Shown in pieces: positions 15,448 to 27,967 of a DNA stretch of 64,000 nucleotides (within the stretch, counting starts at the first letter, position 1; every line of letters begins with the position of its first letter). The notes below the pieces were generated by a model. The model made no database searches. It was not told the origin of the DNA and saw only the letters and a list, made by a program, of their open reading frames with translations. This DNA comes from Curtobacterium sp. MCBA15_012. GTDB lineage: Bacteria; Actinomycetota; Actinomycetes; Actinomycetales; Microbacteriaceae. Location: positions 434,001 through 498,000 of the forward strand of contig NZ_CP126267.1 of the NCBI RefSeq assembly GCF_001864935.2. The letters run 5' to 3'. The position numbers were made by a program, and so were the translations under genes.

Positions 15448-16037
15448 GCACCCCAGATGAGATCCGCGCCGACATCGAGCGCACCCGCGGCACGCTCGGC
15501 TCCGACGTCGACGCGCTCGCCGACAAGGTCAGCCCGTCGTCGATCGCGCACCGCCAGACCGAGAAGGTGAAGAGCCGCTTCCAGGGCGTCCGCGAGTCCG
15601 TCATGGGCGCGGCCGACTCCGCCCGGTCGAGCGTGTCCGGCTCGGCGTCGAGCGTGTCCGACTCGGCCTCCGGCGTCGCCGGGCAGGCGAAGGACGTCGC
15701 GCACCAGGGCGTCGCGAAGGCGAAGGGCAACCCGCTCGCGGTCGGCCTGATCGCGTTCGGTGCCGGGTGGCTCGTGTCGTCGCTGCTGCCCACGACGGAC
15801 AAGGAGGAGGAGCTGGTCGGTGAGCTGAAGGACCGCGCCGCACCCCTCGTCGAGGACGTCAAGGAGCAGGCGAAGGACGTCGGTTCGCAGCTCGGGGACG
15901 TGGCGAAGGAGCACGCGCAGGACCTGAAGGGCACCGCGCAGGACGCGGCCCAGACCGTCAAGGACGAGGCGCAGGGCGCCGCGTCGGACGTGCAGGACCA
16001 CGCGAAGAGCGCTGCGGACGACGTGCGCAGCAACTGA
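15444..16037 (+). CDS. DUF3618 domain-containing protein
   Basis: A 197-residue protein opening with the DUF3618 signature EIRADIERTRGTLGSDVDALADKVSPSS, then a Ser/Ala-rich helical stretch, one hydrophobic segment, NPLAVGLIAFGAGWLVSSLLP (about 96-116), and a long Lys/Asp/Ala coiled-coil-like tail of repeated KDVxxxxxDxAK units. The first gene of the operon has a similar tail, so the two may share a fold. It is coupled by ATGA to the holin-family gene. The R3 palindrome follows the stop codon and probably ends the operon. Confidence 0.9.
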   Translation: MSTPDEIRADIERTRGTLGSDVDALADKVSPSSIAHRQTEKVKSRFQGVRESVMGAADSARSSVSGSASSVSDSASGVAGQAKDVAHQGVAKAKGNPLAVGLIAFGAGWLVSSLLPTTDKEEELVGELKDRAAPLVEDVKEQAKDVGSQLGDVAKEHAQDLKGTAQDAAQTVKDEAQGAASDVQDHAKSAADDVRSN

Positions 16038-16069
16038 CGGTCGCCACGACCGCGACCGTGACCACGGTC

Positions 16070-16111
16070 GGACGGGAGGCGCGGTGCCAGCCGGTACCGC
16101 GCCTCCCGTCC
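16070..16111. repeat. Dispersed palindrome R3, terminator-like
   Basis: Arms GGACGGGAGGCGCGGTGCC (16070-16088) and its complement at 16093-16111 differ by a single wobble position, with a 4-base loop. It ends the DUF3618 operon. Confidence 0.85.
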
Positions 16112-16191
16112 GTCCCCTGGTCGCGTCGCGACTGAACGGGCCCTCAGAGCGCGACGGCATGCCGTCGCGCGGCCGGGCGTTGACTGGTGCC

Positions 16192-16833
16192 ATGCAGCTG
16201 ACGAAGTACAACCACGCCACGGTCGTCCTCGAGCGGGACGGCGCGACCATCGTGCTCGACCCCGGGACGTTCACCCCCGAGGCGGCCGACCTCGTCCGTG
16301 CCGCCACCGCGGTGCTCGTCACGCACGAGCACTTCGACCACCTCGACGTCGATGCCGTGCGCGCCGGGCTCGCCGCGAACCCCGCGCTCGTCGTCCGCGG
16401 ACCCCGTCCGGTCGTCGACCAGCTCGGCGACCACGACGGACGCGTCGTCGCGGTCGAGGCCGGCGACTCGTTCTCGGTCGGGCCGTTCGCGGTGCGGGTG
16501 TTCGGCGAGGAGCACGCCGTGATCCACCGGGACGTGCCGGTGGTCGCGAACGTCGGGTACCTCGTCGACGGTGCCGTGTTCCACCCCGGCGACGCGTACC
16601 TGGCGCCGGGCGTGCCGGTGTCGACGCTCCTCATGCCGACGAGCGGTCCGTGGACGCACATGGCCGAGGCCGTCGACCACGTGCGCGCGGTCGCGCCGGA
16701 GCGTGTCGTGCAGATCCACGAGGCGATGCTCAGCGAGGTCGGGCAGCAGTCGACCGCGCGGTTCCTCGGGCCGGAGATGCTCGGGACGGTGCCGGTGACG
16801 ATCCTGGCGTCGGGGGAGTCGATCGAGGTCTGA
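16192..16833 (+). CDS. MBL-fold metallo-hydrolase (UlaG-like)
   Basis: A 213-residue metallo-beta-lactamase fold protein. The metal motif THEHFDHLD gives His45, His47, Asp49 and His50; VFHPGDAY supplies the later Asp. The short length and N-terminal MQLTKYNHATVVLERDG resemble small UlaG-like hydrolases that act on phosphodiester or lactone bonds. The substrate is unknown. TTGACT lies 6 bases before the ATG; a ribosome binding site is not visible. It is followed by a HAD phosphatase 132 bases later, with a GC-rich empty stretch between. Confidence 0.88.
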   Translation: MQLTKYNHATVVLERDGATIVLDPGTFTPEAADLVRAATAVLVTHEHFDHLDVDAVRAGLAANPALVVRGPRPVVDQLGDHDGRVVAVEAGDSFSVGPFAVRVFGEEHAVIHRDVPVVANVGYLVDGAVFHPGDAYLAPGVPVSTLLMPTSGPWTHMAEAVDHVRAVAPERVVQIHEAMLSEVGQQSTARFLGPEMLGTVPVTILASGESIEV

Positions 16834-16965
16834 GCGACCGGGCCGGCCGGGCGGGCGCGCGCCGGGCGGGTGCGGGCTGCGTCGGGCGCGCAACCGGGTG
16901 CCCCGGTGCCGGTCGGTCGCCTGCGCCTGGGCGGGCACCGGTGAGAGGGGGAGCAGGCTGGACGG

Positions 16966-17646
16966 ATGGCTGACGCTCCCACGACCGCTGTCCTCTTCGA
17001 CATCGACGGCACCCTCGCCGACTCGAACTACGCGCACATCGACGCGTGGTGGCGCGCCTTCCGGGCGGCCGGTGAGTCGGTGGACGCGTGGCGCATCCAC
17101 CGCGCGATCGGCATGGACTCGGGCCGGCTGCTCGAGGAGCTGCTGCCCGACGCATCCGACGAGGTCCGCGACCAGGCGAAGCAGTTCCACACCGCCTACT
17201 ACTCCGAGCACATGCCGCAGCTGCGCCTGCTGCCCGGGGCGCGCGAGCTGCTCGAGGAGGTCGCCGCGCGCGGGCACGCGGTCGTCCTCGCCACGAGCGC
17301 GCCCGAGTCCGAGTTGTCCGTGCTCCGCGAGCTCCTCGACGCGGCCGCGTGGGTGACCGCCGAGACGAGTGCGGAGGACGTCGGCGAGGCCAAGCCCGCG
17401 CCCGGCATCGTCGAGGTCGCGCTGGACAAGGTCGGCGTCGACCCGTCGCGAGCGGTCATGGTCGGCGACGCGATGTGGGACGCCGAGGCGTCCGGCACGG
17501 TCGGCGTGCGGTGCGTCGGCGTGATGACCGGCGGCATCGGCGGCGACGAGCTGCGGGGCGCCGGGGCCGCGGTCGTGTACGACGACGCGGCTGCCGTGCT
17601 CGCGGCGCTGCGGGCGGGCGAGGGGCCGATCGCCGAGCTCGGCTGA
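16966..17646 (+). CDS. HAD-family hydrolase
   Basis: A 226-residue phosphatase of the haloacid dehalogenase superfamily, beta-phosphoglucomutase/phosphoglycolate phosphatase-like. Motif I is FDIDGTLADSN (Asp12 nucleophile, Asp14 acid), motif II ATSAP, motif III KPAPG and motif IV VGDAMWDAEA. The helical cap lies between motifs I and II. It hydrolyses a small phosphorylated metabolite in the cytoplasm; which one is not evident. Downstream is a GNAT gene in the same direction, only 41 bases away, so co-transcription is possible. Confidence 0.9.
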   Translation: MADAPTTAVLFDIDGTLADSNYAHIDAWWRAFRAAGESVDAWRIHRAIGMDSGRLLEELLPDASDEVRDQAKQFHTAYYSEHMPQLRLLPGARELLEEVAARGHAVVLATSAPESELSVLRELLDAAAWVTAETSAEDVGEAKPAPGIVEVALDKVGVDPSRAVMVGDAMWDAEASGTVGVRCVGVMTGGIGGDELRGAGAAVVYDDAAAVLAALRAGEGPIAELG

Positions 17647-17687
17647 GGCGCTGGCGCCGTCGCCGGCGCGTGCGAGGATGGTCGATC

Positions 17688-20574
<2,887 letters not shown>

Positions 20575-20611
20575 CGCGCTCGGCCACACCGAGCGGTCGC
20601 GGTGACCACGT

Positions 20612-20659
20612 GACGGACGGGAGGCGCGGTGCCGGCTGGCACCGCGCCTCCCGTCCGTC
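20612..20659. repeat. Dispersed palindrome R4, near-identical to R1
   Basis: Perfect 22-base arms at 20612-20633 and 20638-20659 have the same 4-base loop as R1. Over almost 50 bases R4 matches the copy 20 kb away at 355-404, which points to recent spread or strong selection. It sits between convergent genes. Confidence 0.87.
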
Positions 20660-20771
20660 CGCGCACCCGCCCACCGCCCCTGCCGCGCCGGTCCAGTCCC
20701 GTCACCCGCCGCCCGTCACCCGCCACCCGCCACCCGCTGTCCGCCGCCCGCCGTCCGCTGGCGGGCCTCTC

Positions 20772-20918
20772 GCGAAAGCGACAGATCACAGCCGACTGTC
20801 GGCGGCGATCTGTCGCTTCGGCAGGGGTGACGGCCGACCCGACACGGGATCTGTCGCCCTCGCGGGGACGACGGCTGACCGACGTGGCCCGGCCCGGCCC
20901 GTGATCTGTCGCTTCGGC
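20772..20918. repeat. Four copies of a GATCTGTCGCTTCGGC motif
   Basis: An inverted copy (20773-20787) and a direct copy (20807-20822) form a long hairpin with an inner GCCGAC/GTCGGC stem. Further direct copies lie at 20848-20863 (diverged) and 20903-20918. The gap 20575-20952 has no gene; its left part also holds CCCGCC-type short repeats (20700-20760). Confidence 0.75.
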
Positions 20919-20952
20919 GACGGCAGGGGACGAGCGTGCGGACCGCGACCCG

Positions 20953-21960
20953 TCAGCCGCCGGTGCTCGCGCGCCGCACCAGGCGCGTCGGCAGCGCGAC
21001 GGGCTCGGGTGTGGTCCCGTCGATCGCGGCGAGGAGCCGGAGCGCGGCCGCCCGACCGAGCTCCGCCCCGGGCAGGGCGACGCTCGTCAGGGCCGGGGCG
21101 GTGACCGAGGACGACGGCAGGTCGTCGAAGCCCGCGACCGCGAGATCCTCGGGCACCCGCAGCCCCATCGCGCCGGCGACCCGCAGCACTCCGTAGGCGA
21201 GCGTGTCCGCGGCGGCGACCACAGCGGTGACCCCGTCCTCGTGCCAGGCCTCGATCGCGTGCTCGGTCGCGGCGGCCGCCGCGTCGACGGTCAGGTCCGC
21301 CCGCGCGCCGAGCTCCGAGACGGTGATGCCGGCGGCCGCGCAGGCCTCGTCGAACAGCCGGTGCCGGACGCCGAACGTCGCGACGCGCGCGGTGCCGTCG
21401 AGGTACGCGACCCGCTCGTGTCCCCGTTCGCGCAGGTGGGCGACGAGCTCGTCGATGCCCAGGGTCAGGTCGTAGTCGACGGCGACCGCTCCCGCCGGGG
21501 CGTCCGGGGCGTCGAGCAGGACGACCGGGACGGCGGCGTCGAGGACCTCGCCCGCGGCCGGGGCGTCCACGAGGATGCCGGCCGGACGCAGCCGCTCGAA
21601 CCGGCGCAGGTCCGCTGCGGACGGCTGGGCGCCGCGCTCGGTGACGGAGAACACGAGCTGGTGGCGGTCGCCGAGCGTGTCCCGGACGCCGCGGATGACC
21701 TCGGCGAAGAACGGGTTCGACAGGTCGGGGGCGACGAGGACGACCAGGTCGCCGGTGCCGCGGGCCAGGGAGCTCGCGGCGTGGTCGACGACGTAGCCGA
21801 GGTCCTGCACGGCCTCGCGGACCCGGGCGGCGATCGGTGCCGAGACCCGTCCGCGCTCCTTGCCGTTCACCACGAGGGACACCGTCGCGATGCTCGTGCC
21901 GGCGCGCTCCGCCACCATCGCCGCGGTGACACGGCGGGCCGGGAGGGCGGAGGACGGCAC
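20953..21960 (-). CDS. LacI-family transcriptional regulator of nucleoside operon
   Basis: A 335-residue repressor: N-terminal LacI HTH (VTAAMVAERAGTSIATVSLVVNG, residues about 11-33) with hinge, then a periplasmic-binding-like sensor (DLSNPFFAEVIRGV, AVAGFDDLPSSSVTAPALTSVALP). The start GTG at 21960 has TAGGCT 6 bases upstream. It is divergent from a nucleoside hydrolase - MFS - ribokinase operon, and two mirror-image operators occupy the gap, so it most likely represses that operon until a nucleoside or ribose derivative is bound. The effector is inferred. Confidence 0.93.
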   Translation of the reverse strand: MPSSALPARRVTAAMVAERAGTSIATVSLVVNGKERGRVSAPIAARVREAVQDLGYVVDHAASSLARGTGDLVVLVAPDLSNPFFAEVIRGVRDTLGDRHQLVFSVTERGAQPSAADLRRFERLRPAGILVDAPAAGEVLDAAVPVVLLDAPDAPAGAVAVDYDLTLGIDELVAHLRERGHERVAYLDGTARVATFGVRHRLFDEACAAAGITVSELGARADLTVDAAAAATEHAIEAWHEDGVTAVVAAADTLAYGVLRVAGAMGLRVPEDLAVAGFDDLPSSSVTAPALTSVALPGAELGRAAALRLLAAIDGTTPEPVALPTRLVRRASTGG

Positions 21961-22018
21961 CCGACGAGCCTAGCGACGCGACCGGCCGACCGAGGCGAGA
22001 ACCGCTCGGCGAGTTGAC

Positions 22019-22056
22019 GTCAAGCGTTTGACGTGGTGTGATGTCAAACGCTTGAC
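22019..22056. promoter_or_regulatory. Paired LacI-type operators
   Basis: GTCAAGCGTTTGAC (22019-22032) and its exact reverse complement GTCAAACGCTTGAC (22043-22056) are each near-palindromic around a central CG, the hallmark of LacI-family sites. Centres are 24 bases apart, a little over two helical turns. Confidence 0.88.
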
Positions 22057-22187
22057 GCGCCGTGCCGGAGTTGGTTCCTCCACGTCACGGACCCCACCGC
22101 GTCAAGCACAGACATCCGTCCGCCCGAGCGCGGACACCCGGACACGAGCCGTCCGACCCCGATCCCCGACGAAGTGGAGCGCCCAAG

Positions 22188-23243
<1,056 letters not shown>

Positions 23244-23248
23244 GCGCC

Positions 23249-24658
23249 GTGACCACCACCTCGACGACGAAGTCGACCGCCGCCCTCACCGCGGCACTGC
23301 TCGCGGCGTGCATCGCGTTCCAGCTGAACGCGAGCATGCTCAGCCCCGCGCTGGCGACGATGGCCGACGAACTCCGCACCGACGACGCCACCATCGGGCT
23401 GTCGCAGACGCTGTTCTTCACGATCGCGGCGCTGTTCTCGCTGTTCCTGCCCCGCCTGTCCGACATCGTCGGGCGCAAGCGGGTCCTGCTCGCCATGCTC
23501 CTCGTGATGCTCGTCGGCAGCGTCGTCGCCGCGCTCGCGGTGAACGTGCCGATGCTGTTCGTCGGCCGGATGATCCAGGGCGTCACCGGACCCGTCGTGC
23601 CGATCGGCCTGCTCGTCCTGCGCAACGAGATCGCGGACCCCAAGCGCTACGGCGCCGCCCTCGGCCTGCTCACCGCGGTCAACGGTGGCATCGCCGGCGT
23701 CGACGCCCTGGCCGGCGGCTGGATCGCGACGCACTTCGGGTTCCGCGGCATCTTCTGGGTGATCGTCGTCGTGACGGCGGTCGCGGCGCTCATGGTCGCG
23801 CGCTGGGGCGTCGAGTCCCGGCCGTCGGCGGGCACCCGGATGGACTGGGTCGGCGTCCTGCCGCTCGTCGTCAGCGTCGGCGCGCTGTTGACCGCGTGCA
23901 ACGAGGCCGGCAAGCTCGGCGCGGCGAACTGGGCCCTCGTGGTCGGCGGGATCGTCGTCGCGCTCGTGGCGTTCGGGGTCTTCTGGGCGATCGAGTCGCG
24001 GGTCCGGGAGCCGCTCGTCGAGACCCGGTACCTGCGCCGTCGCGGCACGTGGGCGCTGCTCGTCACGACGCTGCTGACGATGACGGGCGTGTTCGCGGTG
24101 GTGAACGGCCTGGTCACGAGCCTCGCGCAGAACCCCGACGTCGGGTTCGGCATGGAGCCGGACCTCGCCTCGCTCGCGTTCCTCGTGCCGTACGCCCTGG
24201 TCGGGTGGATCGTCGGACCGTTCGCCGGCCGGCTCGCCCCGACCCTCGGGTACCGGGCGGTGCTCCGCGTCGGCCTGGTCGGCAGCATCGTCGCGACCGT
24301 CGTGATGGCGCTCGTCGGCGTGCACTCGCTGCCCGTCCTGGTCGCGGCCACCGTCCTGATCGGCATCACCTACGCCGGTGTCGCGAACATCATCCTCAAC
24401 GGCCTCGGCATCGTGCTCTCGCCGGCGTCGAACCCCGGGTTCCTGCCCGGCCTGAACGCCGGTGCGTTCAACCTCGGTGCGGGCATCAGCTTCGCGGTCC
24501 TGCCGGCGCTGCAGACCGCGCTCGGCACCGGTGGGTCCGCGGGCACCGCGGGCTACTCGGGTGGCATGCTGCTCGGTGCCGTGATCACCTGCGCGGCCCT
24601 CGCCACGTCCTTCCTCATCCCGCGCCCGGCCTCGGCCGAGACAGGAGTCACCGCATGA
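23249..24658 (+). CDS. MFS transporter in nucleoside operon
   Basis: A 469-residue membrane protein with about 12-14 helices and MFS motif A (PRLSDIVGRKRVLLAMLL), plus GRMIQGVTGPVVPIGLLVLRNEI. By sequence it looks like a DHA2-type drug-transporter relative. However, its position between nucleoside hydrolase (5-base gap) and ribokinase (ATGA overlap) suggests it moves nucleosides or a related compound. Direction and substrate are inferred from context only. The GTG start at 23249 was chosen because upstream sequence overlaps the hydrolase end. Confidence 0.85.
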   Translation: MTTTSTTKSTAALTAALLAACIAFQLNASMLSPALATMADELRTDDATIGLSQTLFFTIAALFSLFLPRLSDIVGRKRVLLAMLLVMLVGSVVAALAVNVPMLFVGRMIQGVTGPVVPIGLLVLRNEIADPKRYGAALGLLTAVNGGIAGVDALAGGWIATHFGFRGIFWVIVVVTAVAALMVARWGVESRPSAGTRMDWVGVLPLVVSVGALLTACNEAGKLGAANWALVVGGIVVALVAFGVFWAIESRVREPLVETRYLRRRGTWALLVTTLLTMTGVFAVVNGLVTSLAQNPDVGFGMEPDLASLAFLVPYALVGWIVGPFAGRLAPTLGYRAVLRVGLVGSIVATVVMALVGVHSLPVLVAATVLIGITYAGVANIILNGLGIVLSPASNPGFLPGLNAGAFNLGAGISFAVLPALQTALGTGGSAGTAGYSGGMLLGAVITCAALATSFLIPRPASAETGVTA

Positions 24659-25512
24659 GCGGCATCGTCGTCGTCGGCAGCCTCAACGCGGACCTCGTGG
24701 TCCGCACCGAGCGCTTCCCGCAGCCCGGGGAGACCCTGCACGGGTCCGACCTCGCGGTCCTGCCCGGGGGCAAGTCCGCCAACCAGGCGGTGGCAGCCGG
24801 GAGGCTCGGGGGAGCGGTGCGCATGATCGGTGCGGTCGGCGACGACGGGAACGGTCGACTGCTCCGCGACTCCGTCGCGGCTGCCGGGGTCGACACGACG
24901 CTGGTCGCGTCCCGCGAGGGCGTCGCCACGGGCACCGCCGTCATCACGGTCGACGCCGCGGGCGAGAACACCATCGTGATCTCGGGCGGCGCGAACGCCA
25001 CGCTCACGCCGGACGACGTGCCCGCCGACGCGTTCGACGGCGCCGGGGTGCTCGGCCTCTGCCTCGAGGTCTCGATCGACGTCGTGCTCGCCGCCGCGCG
25101 GGCCGGTCGGGCGGCGGGCGCCACGGTGCTGACGAACCTGTCGCCGTTCGGGGCCGTGCCGCAGGAGCTGCTCGACCTGACCGACGTGCTCCTCGTCAAC
25201 GAGCACGAGGCCGCCGAGCTCGGCGACCACGGCGTCGCGCGGTCGATCGTCACGCGCGGCGGTGCCGGGTGCGTCGTGCACGACGGCGACAGCGCACCCG
25301 TCGAGGTCGCGGCCGTCCGGGTCGACCCGGTCGACACCACGGGCTGCGGCGACGCGTTCATGGGTGCGGTGGCGCTCCGGCTCGACGCGGGGGACTCCCT
25401 GGTCGAGGCAGCGCGGTTCGCGGTCGGTGTCGGGGCGTACGCCGCGACGAAGCCGGGCGCACAGGCCTCGTACCCGACCACGTCGGAACTGGAGTCCTTC
25501 CTGCGGGGCTGA
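24655..25512 (+). CDS. rbsK: Ribokinase (PfkB family)
   Basis: A 285-residue PfkB-fold sugar kinase that phosphorylates ribose to ribose 5-phosphate with ATP. It shows the N-terminal VVGSLNADLVVRTERFPQPGETLHG and GGKSANQAVAAGRLGG motif, and the catalytic DTTGCGDAFMGA with Asp233 as base. It is slightly shorter than E. coli RbsK. It overlaps the transporter gene by 4 bases. With the hydrolase it forms a complete route from nucleoside to ribose 5-phosphate, so ribose is the most reasonable substrate. Confidence 0.92.
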   Translation: MSGIVVVGSLNADLVVRTERFPQPGETLHGSDLAVLPGGKSANQAVAAGRLGGAVRMIGAVGDDGNGRLLRDSVAAAGVDTTLVASREGVATGTAVITVDAAGENTIVISGGANATLTPDDVPADAFDGAGVLGLCLEVSIDVVLAAARAGRAAGATVLTNLSPFGAVPQELLDLTDVLLVNEHEAAELGDHGVARSIVTRGGAGCVVHDGDSAPVEVAAVRVDPVDTTGCGDAFMGAVALRLDAGDSLVEAARFAVGVGAYAATKPGAQASYPTTSELESFLRG

Positions 25513-25582
25513 GCCGGGCCTCCCGTCCGTCCTTCCCGGCCTCCCGGCCATCCGGGGACAGCACGGCCGCTAGCGTTGTGCC

Positions 25583-26518
25583 ATGCGCGTGGGAGTCCTC
25601 GACATCGGGTCCAACACCGGCCACCTGCTCGTGGTGGACGCCCACGGCGGGGCGGCGCCGCTGCCGGCGTCGTCGTTCAAGCAGCCGCTGCGGCTCGCCG
25701 AGCACCTCGACGACTCCGGCGCGGTGACCCCCGAAGGCGTCGACGCCCTGACGTCGTTCGTCGCCGAGTCCGTGCGCGTCGCCGAGGACCGCGGGTGCGA
25801 GGACATGCTCGCGTTCGCGACCTCGGCCGTCCGCGACGCGGTGAACTCGGACGCGGTGCTCGCGCACGTCGAACGGGAGACGGGTGTCGAGCTCGCCGTG
25901 CTCTCGGGCGGGGACGAGGCGCGCCTGACGTTCCTGGCGGTGCGGCGCTGGTTCGGGTGGTCCGCCGGACGCCTCGCGGTGTTCGACATCGGCGGCGGTT
26001 CGCTCGAGATCGCCGGCGGTGGCGACGAGGCGCCGGACGTCGCCTGGTCGATGCCGATCGGCGCCGCGCGGCTCGCTCGCACCTACTTCGCCGACGGCAC
26101 ACCGAGCGAGGACGACGTCCGCCGCATCCGACACGAGATCCGGGTCGCGATCGCCCGTGACGCCGGGCTGCTGCTGCGCTCCGGGCGACCGGACCGTGCC
26201 GTCGCGACGTCGAAGACCTTCCGGTCGATCGCGCGCATCTGCGGTGCGGCACCCTCGGCGGCCGGCCCGCTCGTCCCGCGCGCGCTCGACGGCGCCGAGC
26301 TGCGGCGCCTGCTGCCGTCGCTGCTGACGAAGTCGGTCGCCGAGCTGGCCGCGCTGCCCGGCGTCTCGCCGAGCCGGGCGCACCAGGTCGTGCCGGGCGC
26401 GCTCGTCGCCGAGGCGTGCCTGGACATCTTCGACCTGCCGGCGCTCGAGATCTGCCCGTGGGCGTTGCGCGAGGGCGTCATCCTGGAGCGGCTCGACCAG
26501 CTGTCGGTGCTCGGCTGA
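25583..26518 (+). CDS. Ppx/GppA phosphatase family protein
   Basis: A 311-residue ASKHA-fold protein of the exopolyphosphatase/pppGpp phosphohydrolase family. Phosphate-1 motif [23 protein letters not shown] and the phosphate-2 motif [11 protein letters not shown] are all present, and [16 protein letters not shown] matches the family's R-A-x-x-(I/V)-V-P-G-A. Length equals the short actinobacterial form, which lacks the C-terminal HD-like domain of E. coli Ppx. It may adjust polyphosphate or (p)ppGpp. TAGCGT lies 6 bases before the ATG, so the mRNA is probably leaderless. Confidence 0.92.
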   Translation: MRVGVLDIGSNTGHLLVVDAHGGAAPLPASSFKQPLRLAEHLDDSGAVTPEGVDALTSFVAESVRVAEDRGCEDMLAFATSAVRDAVNSDAVLAHVERETGVELAVLSGGDEARLTFLAVRRWFGWSAGRLAVFDIGGGSLEIAGGGDEAPDVAWSMPIGAARLARTYFADGTPSEDDVRRIRHEIRVAIARDAGLLLRSGRPDRAVATSKTFRSIARICGAAPSAAGPLVPRALDGAELRRLLPSLLTKSVAELAALPGVSPSRAHQVVPGALVAEACLDIFDLPALEICPWALREGVILERLDQLSVLG

Positions 26519-26535
26519 GACGGTCCGGCGGCGTG

Positions 26536-26578
26536 AGCCGCTGCGGCTGGCGGTGGACCGGCGTCGGCCGCAGCGGCT
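26536..26578. terminator. Bidirectional hairpin
   Basis: AGCCGCTGCGGC (26536-26547) and its complement (26567-26578) form a 12-base stem between the convergent ends at 26518 and 26597. Confidence 0.65.
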
Positions 26579-26596
26579 GGGGCCCGGTCGGCGGGG

Positions 26597-27202
26597 TCAG
26601 CCGGCGCGCGGCGGGGCGAGCAGCCAGGGGCGGATGAGCTTCGTCACGAAGGGCAGCACCCAGAAGGTCATGATCGGCGTCAGCACGAGCGTGGTGACCA
26701 GCACCCGGGGCAGGACCGCGACGTGCGCGAACGCGGGGACGAGCCAGGCCATCAGGTACGTGAAGGCGAGGTTCACCGGGAAGAAGCCGAGCCAGATGCT
26801 CACCGCCTGCTTCCACCGCGGCGGGGCGCTCGACTCCGGGGCGTCGGCCGGGGCGTCGAACCAGCCCTCGATGCCGGTGCGCTTCTCGACGCGGGACTCC
26901 ACCACGAGGTCACGCCCGAGGTCGAGCCAGCGGAGGCGGTCGTCGGAGTTCTCCCACGTCGCGAGCTGCTCGTGGTCGGCGAAGCGGTAGAGCATGTGCC
27001 ACTCGCGGCTGGTCGCGTGCGAGCGGACCCACCCGGAGCCGAGGAAGCCCGGGTAGCGGTTCGCCAGGTTCACGCCGGACTGCACCCAGGCGGTGGCCTC
27101 GGGGATGCGGTCGGGTTCGACGAGACGGGTGATGGACACGGTGACGGGCGGGCCGGCGGTCACGGATGACGACTGCAGGCTCCCAGGCTCTTGTGGAGTC
27201 AT
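26597..27202 (-). CDS. Antibiotic biosynthesis monooxygenase (ABM) domain membrane protein
   Basis: A 201-residue protein when started at the ATG at 27202. It has a ferredoxin-like ABM domain (about residues 18-115, VTVSITRLVEPDRIPEATAWVQSG... WHMLYRF) and two C-terminal membrane helices (about 140-160 and 168-190). This two-part layout matches stand-alone bacterial proteins of this type, so it is a complete gene on its own. GGGAG lies 9 bases before the ATG. No stop codon separates it from the upstream RES frame, so it may also be made as part of a longer fusion. Enzymatic activity is unproven in the family. Confidence 0.8.
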   Translation of the reverse strand: MTPQEPGSLQSSSVTAGPPVTVSITRLVEPDRIPEATAWVQSGVNLANRYPGFLGSGWVRSHATSREWHMLYRFADHEQLATWENSDDRLRWLDLGRDLVVESRVEKRTGIEGWFDAPADAPESSAPPRWKQAVSIWLGFFPVNLAFTYLMAWLVPAFAHVAVLPRVLVTTLVLTPIMTFWVLPFVTKLIRPWLLAPPRAG

Positions 27203-27958
27203 GGGGACAGTCTCCCGGACGCGTGTTTCGGGTTCGTGACGGCGGGGTCGGTCGTCCAGCGTCAGCCCGTGCAGGGTCATCGCGGCGACGACGTCGGGAT
27301 GGTGGCTCGTGAGCGGCCCGACCTCGACGTCGCGGAGCAGGGCGCTCCGCTCGCCGTCCGTCGAACGTTCGAACACCGTCCAGAGCTCCAGGTCGGATCC
27401 GTGCCGCGAGAGGAACCGGACGCCGTCGAACGTCGGGTTCGCCGCTGCGTCCGTCTCCGTGTAGACGGCGAGGCCGACCTGCTGTGTGAGTGCACGGCGC
27501 TCCGCGATCTGCAGCGCGGCGGCATCGAAGTCCGGGAGTCCTGCGGACCGAGCAGCCCCGAGGAACCTCGGGCGCAGTTCCGCGATCGTCGCGGCGGCGG
27601 AGACGTCGCAGTAGACGCCGAGGAGTCGCGCTCGAGCGAGTCGCCTGGCATGGAACCAGGACGCCGGGATCGTGCCCGCGCTGACGGTCGGGTAGAGCGC
27701 GTCGACCTCGTCCTCATCGATGCCGGCCAACGCCTCGTGCAGCTCCGGGTCCGGACGGAACTGCGCGAGGACCTCGACCAGGGCCGCGTACGCCGAGGAC
27801 GCCGCGTAGGTCGTCCGGTATGTCCGGTTCGGCGCGTCCCACCGTCCCGGGAAGGTGCCCCCGTCCGCCCACTTCCAGTCCACCCACGCCCACGGCGACG
27901 GCGCACGGCCGACTCGCCAGACCGGTGCAGCGGGAGTCTTCGTCGCGAACGCCCCCAT
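26597..27958 (-). CDS. RES-domain toxin, frame continuous with downstream ABM gene
   Basis: Residues 1-252 form a RES-domain protein (NAD+ phosphorylase-type toxin of RES/Xre modules): VWRVGRAP, FPGRWDAPNRTYRTTYAASSAYAALVEVLAQFRP carry the Arg and Glu of the RES signature, and the domain ends near LRDVEVGPLTSHHPDVV. Known RES toxins deplete NAD+. The frame then runs without a stop into the ABM gene, giving 453 residues in all. Either the toxin's stop codon was lost or this is a real fusion. The ATG at 27958 is 9 bases past the antitoxin stop codon, so the pair is one operon. Confidence 0.78.
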   Translation of the reverse strand: MGAFATKTPAAPVWRVGRAPSPWAWVDWKWADGGTFPGRWDAPNRTYRTTYAASSAYAALVEVLAQFRPDPELHEALAGIDEDEVDALYPTVSAGTIPASWFHARRLARARLLGVYCDVSAAATIAELRPRFLGAARSAGLPDFDAAALQIAERRALTQQVGLAVYTETDAAANPTFDGVRFLSRHGSDLELWTVFERSTDGERSALLRDVEVGPLTSHHPDVVAAMTLHGLTLDDRPRRHEPETRVRETVPMTPQEPGSLQSSSVTAGPPVTVSITRLVEPDRIPEATAWVQSGVNLANRYPGFLGSGWVRSHATSREWHMLYRFADHEQLATWENSDDRLRWLDLGRDLVVESRVEKRTGIEGWFDAPADAPESSAPPRWKQAVSIWLGFFPVNLAFTYLMAWLVPAFAHVAVLPRVLVTTLVLTPIMTFWVLPFVTKLIRPWLLAPPRAG

Positions 27959-27967
27959 GCGCGGCGG

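Noticed and set aside
20690..20920. CRISPR-like repeats
   Set aside because: Copies vary, differ in orientation, are spaced unevenly, and no cas gene is present.
27350..27375. SOS box-like GAACGTTCGAAC
   Set aside because: It lies inside the RES coding region, lacks the 4-base spacer and is explained by codons.
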